Shown in pieces: positions 54,750-63,307 of a DNA stretch of 64,000 bases. The DNA lies in NCBI GenBank assembly GCA_037442025.1, contig JBBIRB010000006.1, forward strand, positions 1 through 64,000. The letters are read 5' to 3'. Source of the stretch: UBA2287 sp037442025 (GTDB lineage Bacteria > Bacteroidota > Bacteroidia > Bacteroidales > Tenuifilaceae). Numbering within the stretch: position 1 is the first letter of the stretch; every line of letters begins with the position of its first letter. Made by a program: the position numbers and the translations under genes. Below the pieces are notes generated by a model that was given only the letters and a program-made list of their open reading frames with translations, did not search any database and was not told the origin of the DNA.

Positions 54750-55934
54750 TTATGCTAGTCTTCGCGCTTTGCTATGCGGAAGGAGAGCCCATTTTTCAAA
54801 ATCGAAGGGAGAAATTAAAACGAGTCCGGGGCGTTTACCCAATTCAATACTTCCCAAATGGTTTTGAAAACCCAATGCCCTCGAGCCATTGAGGGTTGCC
54901 CAGGTAATAACTTCGTTGAAGGAAATGGAAGGAAAGTTTGAGGTAATGATTCGAACCTGCTCGAGCATTGAAAGGCTATTGGTTGATGCATAGCTGTCGG
55001 TTCCAACAACTAGCCTGTTGCTGTGGGCCAGGAACTGAGGAATGGCCGGAAGTTTCTGCTCAATGAAAAGGTTCGATTGGGGGCAGAAGCAAAAGTATGC
55101 ATTGGGAAAGTGCAATGCTGTTTTTTCTATTGTTTCTGCTGGCAGATAGGTATTATGTACCAGAATCATCTTTGCTTCAGGGTGTATATGCCGCATCAGG
55201 ATATCGAGAGGGCTTCCCTTGGGCGAAGTGTTGGTTGGCAATCCAAGTTCGTTCAGCACCCCTACAAAGTCACCTGTTTGGCTGTTGCTAAAAGCAATAT
55301 CGGCCAAACTTTCGGCAAAATGAATGGATATAACTTCTTGCCCATTGAAAGCGGGCGAAGATGCTTGCCATAGAGTTTCGGAAAGGCTATAGGTAGAATG
55401 CGGCGTAATACTGCTGTGCCCCAAATCAGCATCAGCAGCTATTTGTAAAATGGCCTTAGCCCGCTCTATAATTAGATCCGCCGACTCTGGCCTTAGACCT
55501 AAAACTTCAATGAAATTTATGCAATCCAGAGGGCTTCTTTTTTTTGCTTCGAAGCTTAATGCCGAGTTACAAATGTCGCCTAATGCAGATACACCCTCAA
55601 GATACATATCCTTTAAGGCTTGTTCAACGGCTCGCTCTGCTTCACTTTCTGGGGCTTCGCGGTAGGCGTTTACCTGTAATAAAAATTGAGCCAAACCCCC
55701 TCCTTGCTGGGTTTTGCCCTTCATGTGCGAAAGTTCGGAATGGCAGTGGGCATTTACAAAACCGGGCACTATAATTCCATTTCGGAATTCGGTATGTGCG
55801 TACTCTTTTGGGTGCTCTTCTTGTTCAATAATCTCAATGATGGTTCCCTGCTCATCAACACCAATTACTCCATTACGAATGGGTTTTCCGTTAATGGGTA
55901 AAATGTAGTTGGCAGAGAATCTGCGTGGGGGCAT
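54750..55934 (-). CDS. COG0402 amidohydrolase, aminodeoxyfutalosine-deaminase-like
   Basis: The 394-residue metal-dependent hydrolase has VPGFVNAHCHSELSHMKG (HxH), SITPHSTYSLS, SIHFAES and VVGTDSYASTNSLSML, fitting cytosine-deaminase-like enzymes. Closest in style are proteins annotated as chlorohydrolase/aminodeoxyfutalosine deaminase, which act in the futalosine route to menaquinone, but no other mqn gene is in the window. The start at 55934 (MPPRRFSA) follows the lipocalin by 4 bases; the earlier ATG at 55976 would overlap it. The true substrate is unproven. Confidence 0.8.
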   Translation of the reverse strand: MPPRRFSANYILPINGKPIRNGVIGVDEQGTIIEIIEQEEHPKEYAHTEFRNGIIVPGFVNAHCHSELSHMKGKTQQGGGLAQFLLQVNAYREAPESEAERAVEQALKDMYLEGVSALGDICNSALSFEAKKRSPLDCINFIEVLGLRPESADLIIERAKAILQIAADADLGHSSITPHSTYSLSETLWQASSPAFNGQEVISIHFAESLADIAFSNSQTGDFVGVLNELGLPTNTSPKGSPLDILMRHIHPEAKMILVHNTYLPAETIEKTALHFPNAYFCFCPQSNLFIEQKLPAIPQFLAHSNRLVVGTDSYASTNSLSMLEQVRIITSNFPSISFNEVITWATLNGSRALGFQNHLGSIELGKRPGLVLISPFDFEKWALLPHSKARRLA

Positions 55935-55938
55935 TGTT

Positions 55939-56472
55939 TTAGTTTTGTGGTTGCTCAACCAATTCGAGTTTTTCAATATCGTAACCCAGTTCCATTACCT
56001 TTTTAAGAATTTGATTGTAAACTTCGTTGGGCATCTGTGGTGTTCGACTTAGGATCCACAAGTAGTTCATTGAACTGCTTCCAACCAGCGCCCATTGGTA
56101 GTTTTCATCGAGATCGAGGATGTAGTAATCGGCACCAAATGGCCAAAAAAAGTATACTTTCAGTTTGCCAGGCTCCAGAGGGTTGGGGACCTTAGCCCAG
56201 GCCTTTGCTTTACTCCGCTTCCCATTAAGCGAGCCTTTAAAACCCTGATTAAGAACTTCGATGCGTCCGTTTGGCTTAAGTGAATAGGTAGCGGTAACCC
56301 CAACAAGGCCCTTTTCGAAGGAGTGTGGGTAGCGGGCAATTTCGAACCACTTACCGGCATAAAGTTCTAAATCGACCTGAGCAACGGTTGTTCTAAGTGG
56401 TTTATCTTCCTGTTTCATTGTGCAATGCGAAGATGTAATGACGAGAAAAAGCAGCGAGATTAGCTTAATCAT
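55939..56472 (-). CDS. Blc-like lipocalin
   Basis: The 177-residue protein has a hydrophobic signal ending near SSHC (Cys17, a poor lipobox because of His at -1) and a bacterial lipocalin domain: LELYAGKWFEIARYPHSFEKG, VTATYSLKPNGRIEVLNQG, VYFFWPFGADYYILDLDENYQWALVG. Blc-type lipocalins bind lipids in the outer membrane and periplasm, perhaps for repair. It lies between the PAP2-like gene and the amidohydrolase, in one run. Confidence 0.88.
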   Translation of the reverse strand: MIKLISLLFLVITSSHCTMKQEDKPLRTTVAQVDLELYAGKWFEIARYPHSFEKGLVGVTATYSLKPNGRIEVLNQGFKGSLNGKRSKAKAWAKVPNPLEPGKLKVYFFWPFGADYYILDLDENYQWALVGSSSMNYLWILSRTPQMPNEVYNQILKKVMELGYDIEKLELVEQPQN

Positions 56473-56492
56473 TGAATGTCAAAATTTTGTTT

Positions 56493-57113
56493 CTAAAGTA
56501 ACATCAGAACGCCCATCATTGTTGCCCAGCCCAATACGAACCCTGTGTAAACTTGGGGGGGATTGTGGGCCTTTAGGGTCAGTCGCGCCCAGCCAACAAG
56601 GCCAGCAACAAAAATAGTTAATACCAGAAACACAAGAACTTCTGCCTGAAAAAGCAGTGAAAACGAAAAGATAAGACCGGCAAGTCCACCAATACCAACC
56701 ATGTGAATGCTAATTTTCCACCAGATGGTTACAATAAGGGTAAGCACAATGGTTACCGATGCCGCTAGCATATACATTGGTACCACCCCGGGAATGGGCA
56801 ACTTGCGGAGGAAATAAAACGAGAAAAAATATGGGATAAGCGTAAAAACGATGGGAACCAAACGTTCCCTATTGTTGGGCATATGAATGCTTTTTATAAT
56901 GCCAAACCGCTGGAAAAGCGGAATCATTATCAGAGGTAGAGCCAAGGTGTTAATACCAACTACTAGAGTTATAAGTTTCTTTGCTTCAAAGGGAAGAAGC
57001 GAAAGGTAGCTGCCAGCAGAAAAAATGAAAATTAAACCGATGGTTGGGGTGTTTAATGGGTGAAACAGCACTGAAATAATGCGGGCAAGTACCTTGCTGA
57101 TTATTGTTTTCAT
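56493..57113 (-). CDS. PAP2-like membrane phosphatase family protein
   Basis: The 206-residue protein has about six transmembrane helices and traces of PAP2 motifs: MPNNRERLVP (motif 1-like), KISIHMVG (motif 2 with Ser/His) and WARLTLKAHNPPQVYTG (Arg and His of motif 3). It may act on phosphatidic acid or undecaprenyl pyrophosphate. It starts 11 bases after rpoN, an order common in Bacteroidota. Confidence 0.7.
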   Translation of the reverse strand: MKTIISKVLARIISVLFHPLNTPTIGLIFIFSAGSYLSLLPFEAKKLITLVVGINTLALPLIMIPLFQRFGIIKSIHMPNNRERLVPIVFTLIPYFFSFYFLRKLPIPGVVPMYMLAASVTIVLTLIVTIWWKISIHMVGIGGLAGLIFSFSLLFQAEVLVFLVLTIFVAGLVGWARLTLKAHNPPQVYTGFVLGWATMMGVLMLL

Positions 57114-57124
57114 AGGCTCCAGCG

Positions 57125-58582
57125 CTAAAGTTTCTTACGAAGTCGAGCCACGGGTATCCCAAGTTGCTCGCGGTATTTTGCAACAGTTCTGCGAGCTATG
57201 GGGTAACCCTTCTGTTTCAAAATATCCATTAGTTTTTCGTCGGTCAGGGGCTTTCGCTTGTTTTCGGCCTCTAAGCAATCCTGTAGTATTTTTTTTATCT
57301 CTTTAGTCGAAACCTCTTCGCCGGCTTCGTTCTGCATGCTTTCGCTAAAGAAGTGCTTTAAGGGGAGGATTCCAAAATGGGTTTGTATGTACTTGCTGTT
57401 GGCCACCCGTGAAATGGTAGAAATATCGAGACCCGTAATCTCGGCTATATCTTTCAGAATCATGGGTCGGAGCTTGGTTTCATCGCCCTCCCTGAAGTAC
57501 TCTTTTTGGTAGTCGAGAATAGCCTGCATGGTATTCATCAGGGTATTCTGACGTTGCTTAATGGCATCGATAAACCACTTGGCCGAATCGATCTTTTGCT
57601 TCACAAATGCCACCGCTTCCTTCTCTTGGCGGCTTGCATTTTCCTTGTTTACCGAGTACGACTCGATCATTTCGCTGTATTCCTGACTGATACGCAATTC
57701 GGGTACATTCCGCGAGTTAAGGCTCAGCTGCAGGGTGCCGTCAGTTAATTCAAGAATGAAGTCGGGGATAATAGGCTGAGCGGCCCTATTATTGGGGTCG
57801 TAAAAGGAGCCTCCGGGCTTTGGGTTTAACTTCAGAATTTCGTCAATGGCCTCTTTGAGTTCTTGGTCTGACAGGTTCAGTCGGTCCTGAATTTTATCGT
57901 AGTGCTTGCGGGTAAACTCTTCGAAATGGTATTTGAGAATTTTTCGTGCAATTGCAATTTCGGGGTGAGCTTGGTTTTTAGCCTCTACCTGAAGTAAAAG
58001 GCACTCCTGCAGATCGCGAGCCCCAACACCGGGGGGCTCAAGCTCATGAATTATGAAAAGCAGTTTTTCTAACTCATCTTCCGAAGTTTCAATTCCCATT
58101 GAGAAAGCAAGGTCGTCGGCAATGTTTACCAGTTTCCGGCGCAGGTATCCATCGTCATCGAGGTTTCCTATTAGGTAAATGGCCAAGCCGCGTTCTCTTT
58201 CTGAAAGAATTCTTAGTCCAAGCTGGGTTTCGAGATGCTCGTGAAAGGTTTGACCCACCGAAAAGGGGATTTCTTCTCGCTTATCGTCTTTGGAGAAATT
58301 ATTGGCAACCAGCTTGTACGATGGAACATCTTCGTCGTTTATGTAATCCTCAAGCGAGAATTCATCCTCATCTTTCCCATCTACATCCTCGTTCTGGGGC
58401 TCAGCTTCTGCCTGGTATTCGTCGTCCATCCCCCCAATTTCTTCGAGGGTAGGGTTCTCCTCAATTTCTTTTTTAATTCGTTGCTCAAGCAGCATGGTAG
58501 GCAGTTCCAGCAACTTAATTACTTGAATTTGCTGTGGAGAGAGTTTCTGTAAAAGTTTCTGCTGAAGTTTCTGCTTGAGCAT
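57125..58582 (-). CDS. rpoN: RNA polymerase sigma-54 factor
   Basis: This factor directs RNA polymerase to -24/-12 promoters and needs enhancer-binding activators. The 485-residue protein has the Gln/Leu-rich activator region (1-50, MLKQKLQQKLLQKLSPQQ), an acidic region II, the core-binding part and the RpoN box ARRTVAKYRE (463-472) near the end. It is 13 bases downstream of asnS. No enhancer-binding protein is in the window. Confidence 0.97.
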   Translation of the reverse strand: MLKQKLQQKLLQKLSPQQIQVIKLLELPTMLLEQRIKKEIEENPTLEEIGGMDDEYQAEAEPQNEDVDGKDEDEFSLEDYINDEDVPSYKLVANNFSKDDKREEIPFSVGQTFHEHLETQLGLRILSERERGLAIYLIGNLDDDGYLRRKLVNIADDLAFSMGIETSEDELEKLLFIIHELEPPGVGARDLQECLLLQVEAKNQAHPEIAIARKILKYHFEEFTRKHYDKIQDRLNLSDQELKEAIDEILKLNPKPGGSFYDPNNRAAQPIIPDFILELTDGTLQLSLNSRNVPELRISQEYSEMIESYSVNKENASRQEKEAVAFVKQKIDSAKWFIDAIKQRQNTLMNTMQAILDYQKEYFREGDETKLRPMILKDIAEITGLDISTISRVANSKYIQTHFGILPLKHFFSESMQNEAGEEVSTKEIKKILQDCLEAENKRKPLTDEKLMDILKQKGYPIARRTVAKYREQLGIPVARLRKKL

Positions 58583-58595
58583 AGCCTACTTGTGT

Positions 58596-59993
58596 TTAAA
58601 ATTCACAATTATTTGGGGTGCGGGGGAATGGTATAACATCGCGAATGTTCGACATGCCTGTAATAAACAGCAGCAAGCGCTCGAAACCCAGCCCAAACCC
58701 GCTATGAGGTGCCGTTCCAAACTTACGGGTTTCGAGGTACCACCAAAGTTGTTCTTCGTGAATTTCCATTTCCTTTATTCGGGCGTAAAGTTTATCGTAA
58801 TTCTCTTCGCGCTGCGAACCGCCAATAATTTCGCCAATTTTTGGAAAGAGAACGTCCATGGCCCGAACGGTTTTGCCATCGTCGTTCTGCTTCATGTAAA
58901 AAGCCTTAATTTGCTTTGGGTAGCCGGTAAGAATGACTGGCTTTTTGAAATGCTTTTCAACCAAATAACGCTCGTGCTCGCTCTGCAAGTCGGTTCCCCA
59001 GAAAACAGGAAACTCCCATTTTTGGTCGGCCTTCTCAAGTATTTCAACCCCCTCGGTATAAGTAAGCCGAACAAAAGGATTGTCTACAACAAATTGCAGC
59101 CTTTCAAGCAATTCCTTGTCCCACATTTTATTTAAAAATTCCAAATCGTCCTTACAATTATCGAGCGCATAGCGAACCAAGTATTTCAGAAAATCCTCGG
59201 CCAAATCCATGTTGTCGTTAATATCGTAGAAAGCCATTTCGGGCTCAATCATCCAAAATTCTGCAAGGTGCCTGGGAGTATTGGAGTTTTCGGCACGGAA
59301 AGTAGGGCCAAATGTGTATATGTCCGACAGGGCCAATGCGGCCAATTCGCCTTCGAGCTGACCCGACACGGTGAGGTTGGCCTCTTTCCCAAAGAAATCT
59401 TCGGCCCAATTCACTTTGCCCTCAGGGGTGCGTGGTGGGTTGTTAACGTCGAGGGTGGTTACCCTGAACATGGCGCCTGCACCTTCGGCATCGGAGCCGG
59501 TTATAATGGGAGTATGTATGTAGTAGAAACCTTTATCGTTGAAATACTTGTGAATGGCAAATGCCATGGCGTGACGGATGCGAAGCACTGCTCCAAAAGT
59601 ATTGGTGCGAGGGCGGAGATGGGCAATTTCGCGGAGAAACTCCAAACTGTGTCCCTTTTTCTGAAGCGGGTATGTTGTAGGATCGGCCTTGCCCAAAATT
59701 TCAATTCGCGTAGCCCTAATTTCGAAAGGCTGCTCGGCACCAGGCGATTCAACCAGATTTCCTTCAACGCTAATGCAAGCACCGGTTGACACGTCTTTCA
59801 GAAAGTCTTCCCCAAACTGCTCAACCTCGGCAACAATTTGTATGTTGTGAATGGTCGATCCGTCGTTCAAGGCAATAAATGCAATGTTTTTATTTCCCCT
59901 GCGGGTACGAACCCAACCCATTGTTAAAACATCGGCATTAACTGCCTTACCTTTTAGTAGCTCCTTAATTTTTGTTCGCTTTCCGAGTGCCAT
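58596..59993 (-). CDS. asnS: asparaginyl-tRNA synthetase
   Basis: This class IIb synthetase charges tRNA-Asn. The 465-residue protein has an N-terminal OB-fold anticodon domain (MGWVRTRRGNKNIAFIALNDGST), motif 2 (FGPTFRAENSNTPRHLAEFWMIEPE) and motif 3 (GFGLGFERLLLFITG). The ending RTPNNCEF is typical of AsnRS and separates it from AspRS. It heads a minus-strand run with rpoN, PAP2, lipocalin and amidohydrolase genes. Confidence 0.96.
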   Translation of the reverse strand: MALGKRTKIKELLKGKAVNADVLTMGWVRTRRGNKNIAFIALNDGSTIHNIQIVAEVEQFGEDFLKDVSTGACISVEGNLVESPGAEQPFEIRATRIEILGKADPTTYPLQKKGHSLEFLREIAHLRPRTNTFGAVLRIRHAMAFAIHKYFNDKGFYYIHTPIITGSDAEGAGAMFRVTTLDVNNPPRTPEGKVNWAEDFFGKEANLTVSGQLEGELAALALSDIYTFGPTFRAENSNTPRHLAEFWMIEPEMAFYDINDNMDLAEDFLKYLVRYALDNCKDDLEFLNKMWDKELLERLQFVVDNPFVRLTYTEGVEILEKADQKWEFPVFWGTDLQSEHERYLVEKHFKKPVILTGYPKQIKAFYMKQNDDGKTVRAMDVLFPKIGEIIGGSQREENYDKLYARIKEMEIHEEQLWWYLETRKFGTAPHSGFGLGFERLLLFITGMSNIRDVIPFPRTPNNCEF

Positions 59994-60105
59994 ATAAAAA
60001 TTTGTTTTCTGTTAAGTTACAAAAATAGCGATTGTGCGGAATAATAGCTATTCCCCCAATCATGTTTTTTGAAATGGGTATGTTTTTTGTAGAAATACTA
60101 CTCCG

Positions 60106-61116
60106 CTACCTGCTGTAGTAACTCGACAACCGCCTACGGAAAACCGCTTCGTTGGCTTCGTTCACGGCCTCAACCAGGGCTTCAACTTTTTCAATACGAA
60201 GTTTCTGTTCTTCGGGCGAAAGCCTTTCCTGGTCACGAAACACTACGTAATCAATACGATACCCCGTTTTATCGAGGCTCATCGCTACTGCAGCATTGTA
60301 ATCGTCGAAAATAATGATTGAGGGTAGGTTGCTAAGGCTATACAACGCCAGAGCGTTTTCAACTTTATCGCGAATGAACGAAATTTGGCTAGCGCCAAGG
60401 TATTTGGCACCAAGTAGAAGCCGAACTAAATTTATTTGTGCTACAAAGCTACGCTTCCCTTCGCTTACAAGCTTATCGAAGTCTTTTTGCGATGTACTTA
60501 GAAACCTGTCGATGAAGTGCTCGGGAATACCCTGCAAATCGCGGAGGTCGTTCTCTCGGGCACGCTGCTTGTACTCTTTATGTGCCGTTTTTTGGTCGAA
60601 GGGAATATAGTGTGTCCACTTTTGAGTGCGCTTGTAAGTTGCCGTCATGGGCTTGGGCTTCCATTTGGTAACAGGACGCAACATAATGGGGTCGGAAAGG
60701 TTCAACTGTTGCGACTCTAGCGAGTACATTAAGCAGTTGATGAAATGAATATAACCGCCACCCACCGTTTTGTGTAGGGCAGACCATAGGGTTTGTGGGG
60801 TTTCCCTGCGGGATGTATCGGAAGCGGCTGAGGCCGCTTGCTGAAGTTTCCGTTGCTTAAGGTACGTAACAAATTCTTCATCGAGGTTAACCGGATAGTA
60901 AGTGGTTGCTTGCCGCGAGGTATCGGTAATGGTTCTTCCGGCATGATGAAGCGCCCGAACGTCCATTACATAATTGGTATCGTTCGAGAGCCGAATGTGT
61001 AAATTGTAATCGGAGCTCCAGCGCATTTCGCTAATCGATGGCGCTTTTATTTGGCCCATCAGTAATTGCGTATGCACACAAAGCGCCAATGTAATTATAT
61101 ACCAGATTGTTCTCAT
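60106..61116 (-). CDS. hypothetical exported protein
   Basis: The 336-residue protein has a signal peptide (MRTIWYIITLALCV, cleavage near LLMGQ, about 21). The rest has no domain I recognise: an early NYVMDVRALHHAG segment, a Lys/Arg-rich middle, and a helix-rich end with EAVNEANEAVFRRRL. The ATG at 61116 was chosen over 61188 because it begins the signal peptide. It is a single minus-strand gene upstream of a long gene-poor stretch. Confidence 0.6.
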   Translation of the reverse strand: MRTIWYIITLALCVHTQLLMGQIKAPSISEMRWSSDYNLHIRLSNDTNYVMDVRALHHAGRTITDTSRQATTYYPVNLDEEFVTYLKQRKLQQAASAASDTSRRETPQTLWSALHKTVGGGYIHFINCLMYSLESQQLNLSDPIMLRPVTKWKPKPMTATYKRTQKWTHYIPFDQKTAHKEYKQRARENDLRDLQGIPEHFIDRFLSTSQKDFDKLVSEGKRSFVAQINLVRLLLGAKYLGASQISFIRDKVENALALYSLSNLPSIIIFDDYNAAVAMSLDKTGYRIDYVVFRDQERLSPEEQKLRIEKVEALVEAVNEANEAVFRRRLSSYYSR

Positions 61117-61211
61117 GGCTAGCGGGGTTTTATTGCTGGTTAAAATTACAAAAATTGAACGGGAATTGAAACACAGCAACGCAAACAAAAAAGCAATTTA
61201 ATGCAATAGGG

Positions 61212-61422
61212 TTATTCTTCACATAAGAAAGTTCTCGCCAATCCCTTCACCGACCCGTTGGTGTAAAAATCCATTGAATTGTATATGCGGATGTTGCCGA
61301 TTATATCGCCCTTGTTAGGAACAGTTAAAAATAGCATAACCTGATTGACACGAATGAGAAGTTCACCGAAACTATAAACCGTCCTGTAACCATCGAGGTC
61401 AGAAAAGCAAACCGCTTCGGCT
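61212..61422 (-). pseudogene. possible remnant of a molybdopterin-domain-like protein
   Basis: The frame reads DLDGYRTVYSFGELL ... GDIIGNIRIYNS ... SVKGLARTFLCEE and stops at 61212. The pattern DGYRxVxSxGEL followed by a short-loop strand resembles the last strands of the oxidoreductase molybdopterin-binding domain. It is about 70 codons, has a stop just before it, and no upstream part. It is a weak, inferred remnant. Confidence 0.3.
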
Positions 61423-61929
61423 CATTTAAACGGCATCTATTACAAACAGGGAATAAGCATTTAAGATCACAAAAGGGTATCGTGCTCGAGAAGGAGTTCA
61501 GTCCTCATTATTTCTCACTTTGTTTGAATGATTAATTTATTTTGAAGGGCAGAAAGTTGGTTTAACTTTTTACCCTGCCTTTCGTTTTTAAATAAAACTT
61601 ATAAATATTGATATACAGTTAAATAGGTTAAGTGTAGGAGGGGTAGTTAAATTAATAGGAGGACAAATTTATTTTCAGGAGTCGCCCACTTACGGACAAG
61701 TATTCATCACCTCGCTGAGCCCCGCCGAACATCAAAGGCAAATTAAAGCACATGCTGTAATGTTTTTTTGGTTCGTCGTTTTCTTGTTTGCAACTAGCAA
61801 TTCCAGCCAAACAGCAGTTCTAATGAATACGTTTCGGATTGTTAAGCTTCTTTTTTTGCGTTTATAATTTAAATCAATTATCATCATGCGAACAATAATA
61901 TGAAGGGATCAAGTGTGTATAAATCATCG

Positions 61930-61949
61930 ATATGCAACAATTTGCATAT
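61930..61949. promoter_or_regulatory. 8-bp inverted repeat (ATATGCAA ... TTGCATAT)
   Basis: The two arms are perfect, with a 4-base loop (CAAT). It lies about 90 bases before the ATG of the YedF-like gene. It could be an operator or a chance AT-rich palindrome. Confidence 0.4.
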
Positions 61950-61981
61950 TGTGTTTTACAATATATTGAAAGAATTTTCTT

Positions 61982-62000
61982 AAACAATTATCAATTGTTT
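61982..62000. promoter_or_regulatory. 8-bp inverted repeat (AAACAATT ... AATTGTTT)
   Basis: Perfect arms with a 3-base centre lie 40 bases before the YedF-like ATG, in the place expected for a promoter or operator. Together with the other repeat it suggests control of this gene, but no regulator is nearby. Confidence 0.4.
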
Positions 62001-62039
62001 TCCCTAGCTTCGTAGCCAAAATCGATACAATAGCCCTAC

Positions 62040-62387
62040 ATGGCAACCTTTAAAAATACCCTAATTCAAATTAACCAAATAGCCATGGATCGCGGCGATG
62101 AGCAACTTGGCGTTACCCTAATTACAAACTACCTTAAACTTATAAACGAGGAGAGCGAGCGGCCTAAGTTCGTTGCTCTTTATAACAGCGGAGTAAGCTT
62201 GGAGTGCAATGGTTCTCCCATTATACCAATTTTTAATGAAATGGAACAGAAAGACGTTAATGTAATTGCCTGCACCACCTGCCTAAAGCATTTTAATTTG
62301 CTTAACGAGCAACAGGTTGGCATTGCTGGAACCATGATGGACATTATCGACTTGCAAAAAGTAGCCGATAAGGTAATTTCGCTGTAA
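62040..62387 (+). CDS. DsrE-fold protein, YedF C-domain-like
   Basis: The 115-residue protein resembles the DsrE-like C-terminal domain of the selenium-metabolism-linked YedF proteins: MDRGDEQLGVTLITNYLK, FVALYNSGVSLECNGSPI, and VIACTTCLKHFNLLNEQQVG with a Cys pair. The N-terminal TusA/SirA domain usual in YedF is missing. A role in sulphur or selenium transfer is inferred. It precedes ubiX by 56 bases on the same strand. No selD or selA is in the window. Confidence 0.75.
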   Translation: MATFKNTLIQINQIAMDRGDEQLGVTLITNYLKLINEESERPKFVALYNSGVSLECNGSPIIPIFNEMEQKDVNVIACTTCLKHFNLLNEQQVGIAGTMMDIIDLQKVADKVISL

Positions 62388-62443
62388 AACATTGCAAGGG
62401 CTTGAATGTTGTTTCTATAAAAGGAATAATTGAACTTTGATTA

Positions 62444-63013
62444 ATGAAGTTGAAAAAAAGAATAGTTTTAGGAATAACCGGTGCAAGCGGATCGATATAC
62501 GCGCAGCGCATGGTTGAGAAATTAATTGCTCTTACCAATGCAATAAGCGAAATAGCTATTATTTACTCCGATACCGGCAAGGAGGTTTGGAAGTATGAAC
62601 TGGGCGATAATTTTCCTAAGTCGGAGTTAGTTCGAGAGTTTTCTAATAGCAGTTTTTTTGCTCCTCCCGCCTCGGGTAGCGCAGGCTACGATGCAATGGT
62701 AGTTATACCCTGTACCGCTGGAACCATGGGACGCATAGCGAATGGCACCAGCAACGACCTAATTGCGCGCAGCGCCGATGTTATGCTTAAAGAGCGTAAA
62801 CCCTTGGTTCTGGTTCTTCGCGAGTCGCCATACAGCCTTATTCATATTGAAAATATGCGCACCATTACCCTTGCGGGGGGTATTATTTTTCCTGCCAGCC
62901 CTTCGTTTTACAGCAAACCCAACAATATGGTTGAACTTGTCGACACAGTAGTCGATAGGGTTTTGGGCATAATAGGCTTGGAGAATAAAGGTTTTAAGTG
63001 GGGAGAAAAATGA
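62444..63013 (+). CDS. ubiX: flavin prenyltransferase, UbiX/Pad1 family
   Basis: The enzyme makes prenylated FMN for UbiD-type decarboxylases. The 189-residue protein has the flavin-binding start LGITGASGSIYAQRMVEKL, PCTAGTMGRIANGTSNDLIARSADVMLKE and VLVLRESPYSLIHIENM. Length is typical. As this phylum makes menaquinone, it may serve a decarboxylase for quinone or other aromatic acids; no ubiD is in the window. Confidence 0.93.
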   Translation: MKLKKRIVLGITGASGSIYAQRMVEKLIALTNAISEIAIIYSDTGKEVWKYELGDNFPKSELVREFSNSSFFAPPASGSAGYDAMVVIPCTAGTMGRIANGTSNDLIARSADVMLKERKPLVLVLRESPYSLIHIENMRTITLAGGIIFPASPSFYSKPNNMVELVDTVVDRVLGIIGLENKGFKWGEK

Positions 63014-63095
63014 GAAATATTAAGAGACTAATGCTTAAATTTAATTTATGTTGATATGGATAATGGTGTCCGAATACTGAAGCTGGATACAATTC

Positions 63096-63186
63096 CAACT
63101 ATCAACTATCAACCAACAACTATCAACCATCAACCATCAACCATCAACCATCAACCATCAACCATCAACCATCAACCAACAACCAA
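63096..63186 (+). repeat. 13-unit heptanucleotide tandem repeat
   Basis: The unit is CAAC(C/T)A(T/A), repeated 13 times over 91 bases; seven consecutive units (63124-63172) are perfect CAACCAT. It is intergenic, between ubiX and the proline dehydrogenase gene, and ends 121 bases before the next ATG. Units of 7 bp would shift frames if coding, but here the likely effect is on promoter spacing or none. Confidence 0.97.
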
Positions 63187-63307
63187 ATACAGCCAACAAA
63201 AATCATAATTTCCTTTTAAAATTTTCCCAACATTTGCAACCATTTTTTAATTCAACAGGTTTAAACTAAAGGCAAAGAATATAATTATTTAACTCAATTT
63301 AAGCACC

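Larger units (their letters stand above)
61189..62039. other. 851-bp gene-poor stretch
   Basis: No intact gene is seen. At 61212-61422 a minus-strand frame without an ATG at its head may be the tail of a decayed gene. The part at about 61700-62000 is strongly AT-rich and has two perfect inverted repeats (61930-61949 and 61982-62000) before the YedF-like gene. The rest gives no signal. Confidence 0.5.

Noticed and set aside
58575..59135. 186-codon plus-strand frame antisense to asnS
   Set aside because: It mirrors conserved synthetase codons and has no domain; same for the 173-codon frame at 59268-59789.
63096..63186. heptamer array as a CRISPR array
   Set aside because: The units are contiguous 7-mers without spacers, and no cas gene is in the window.
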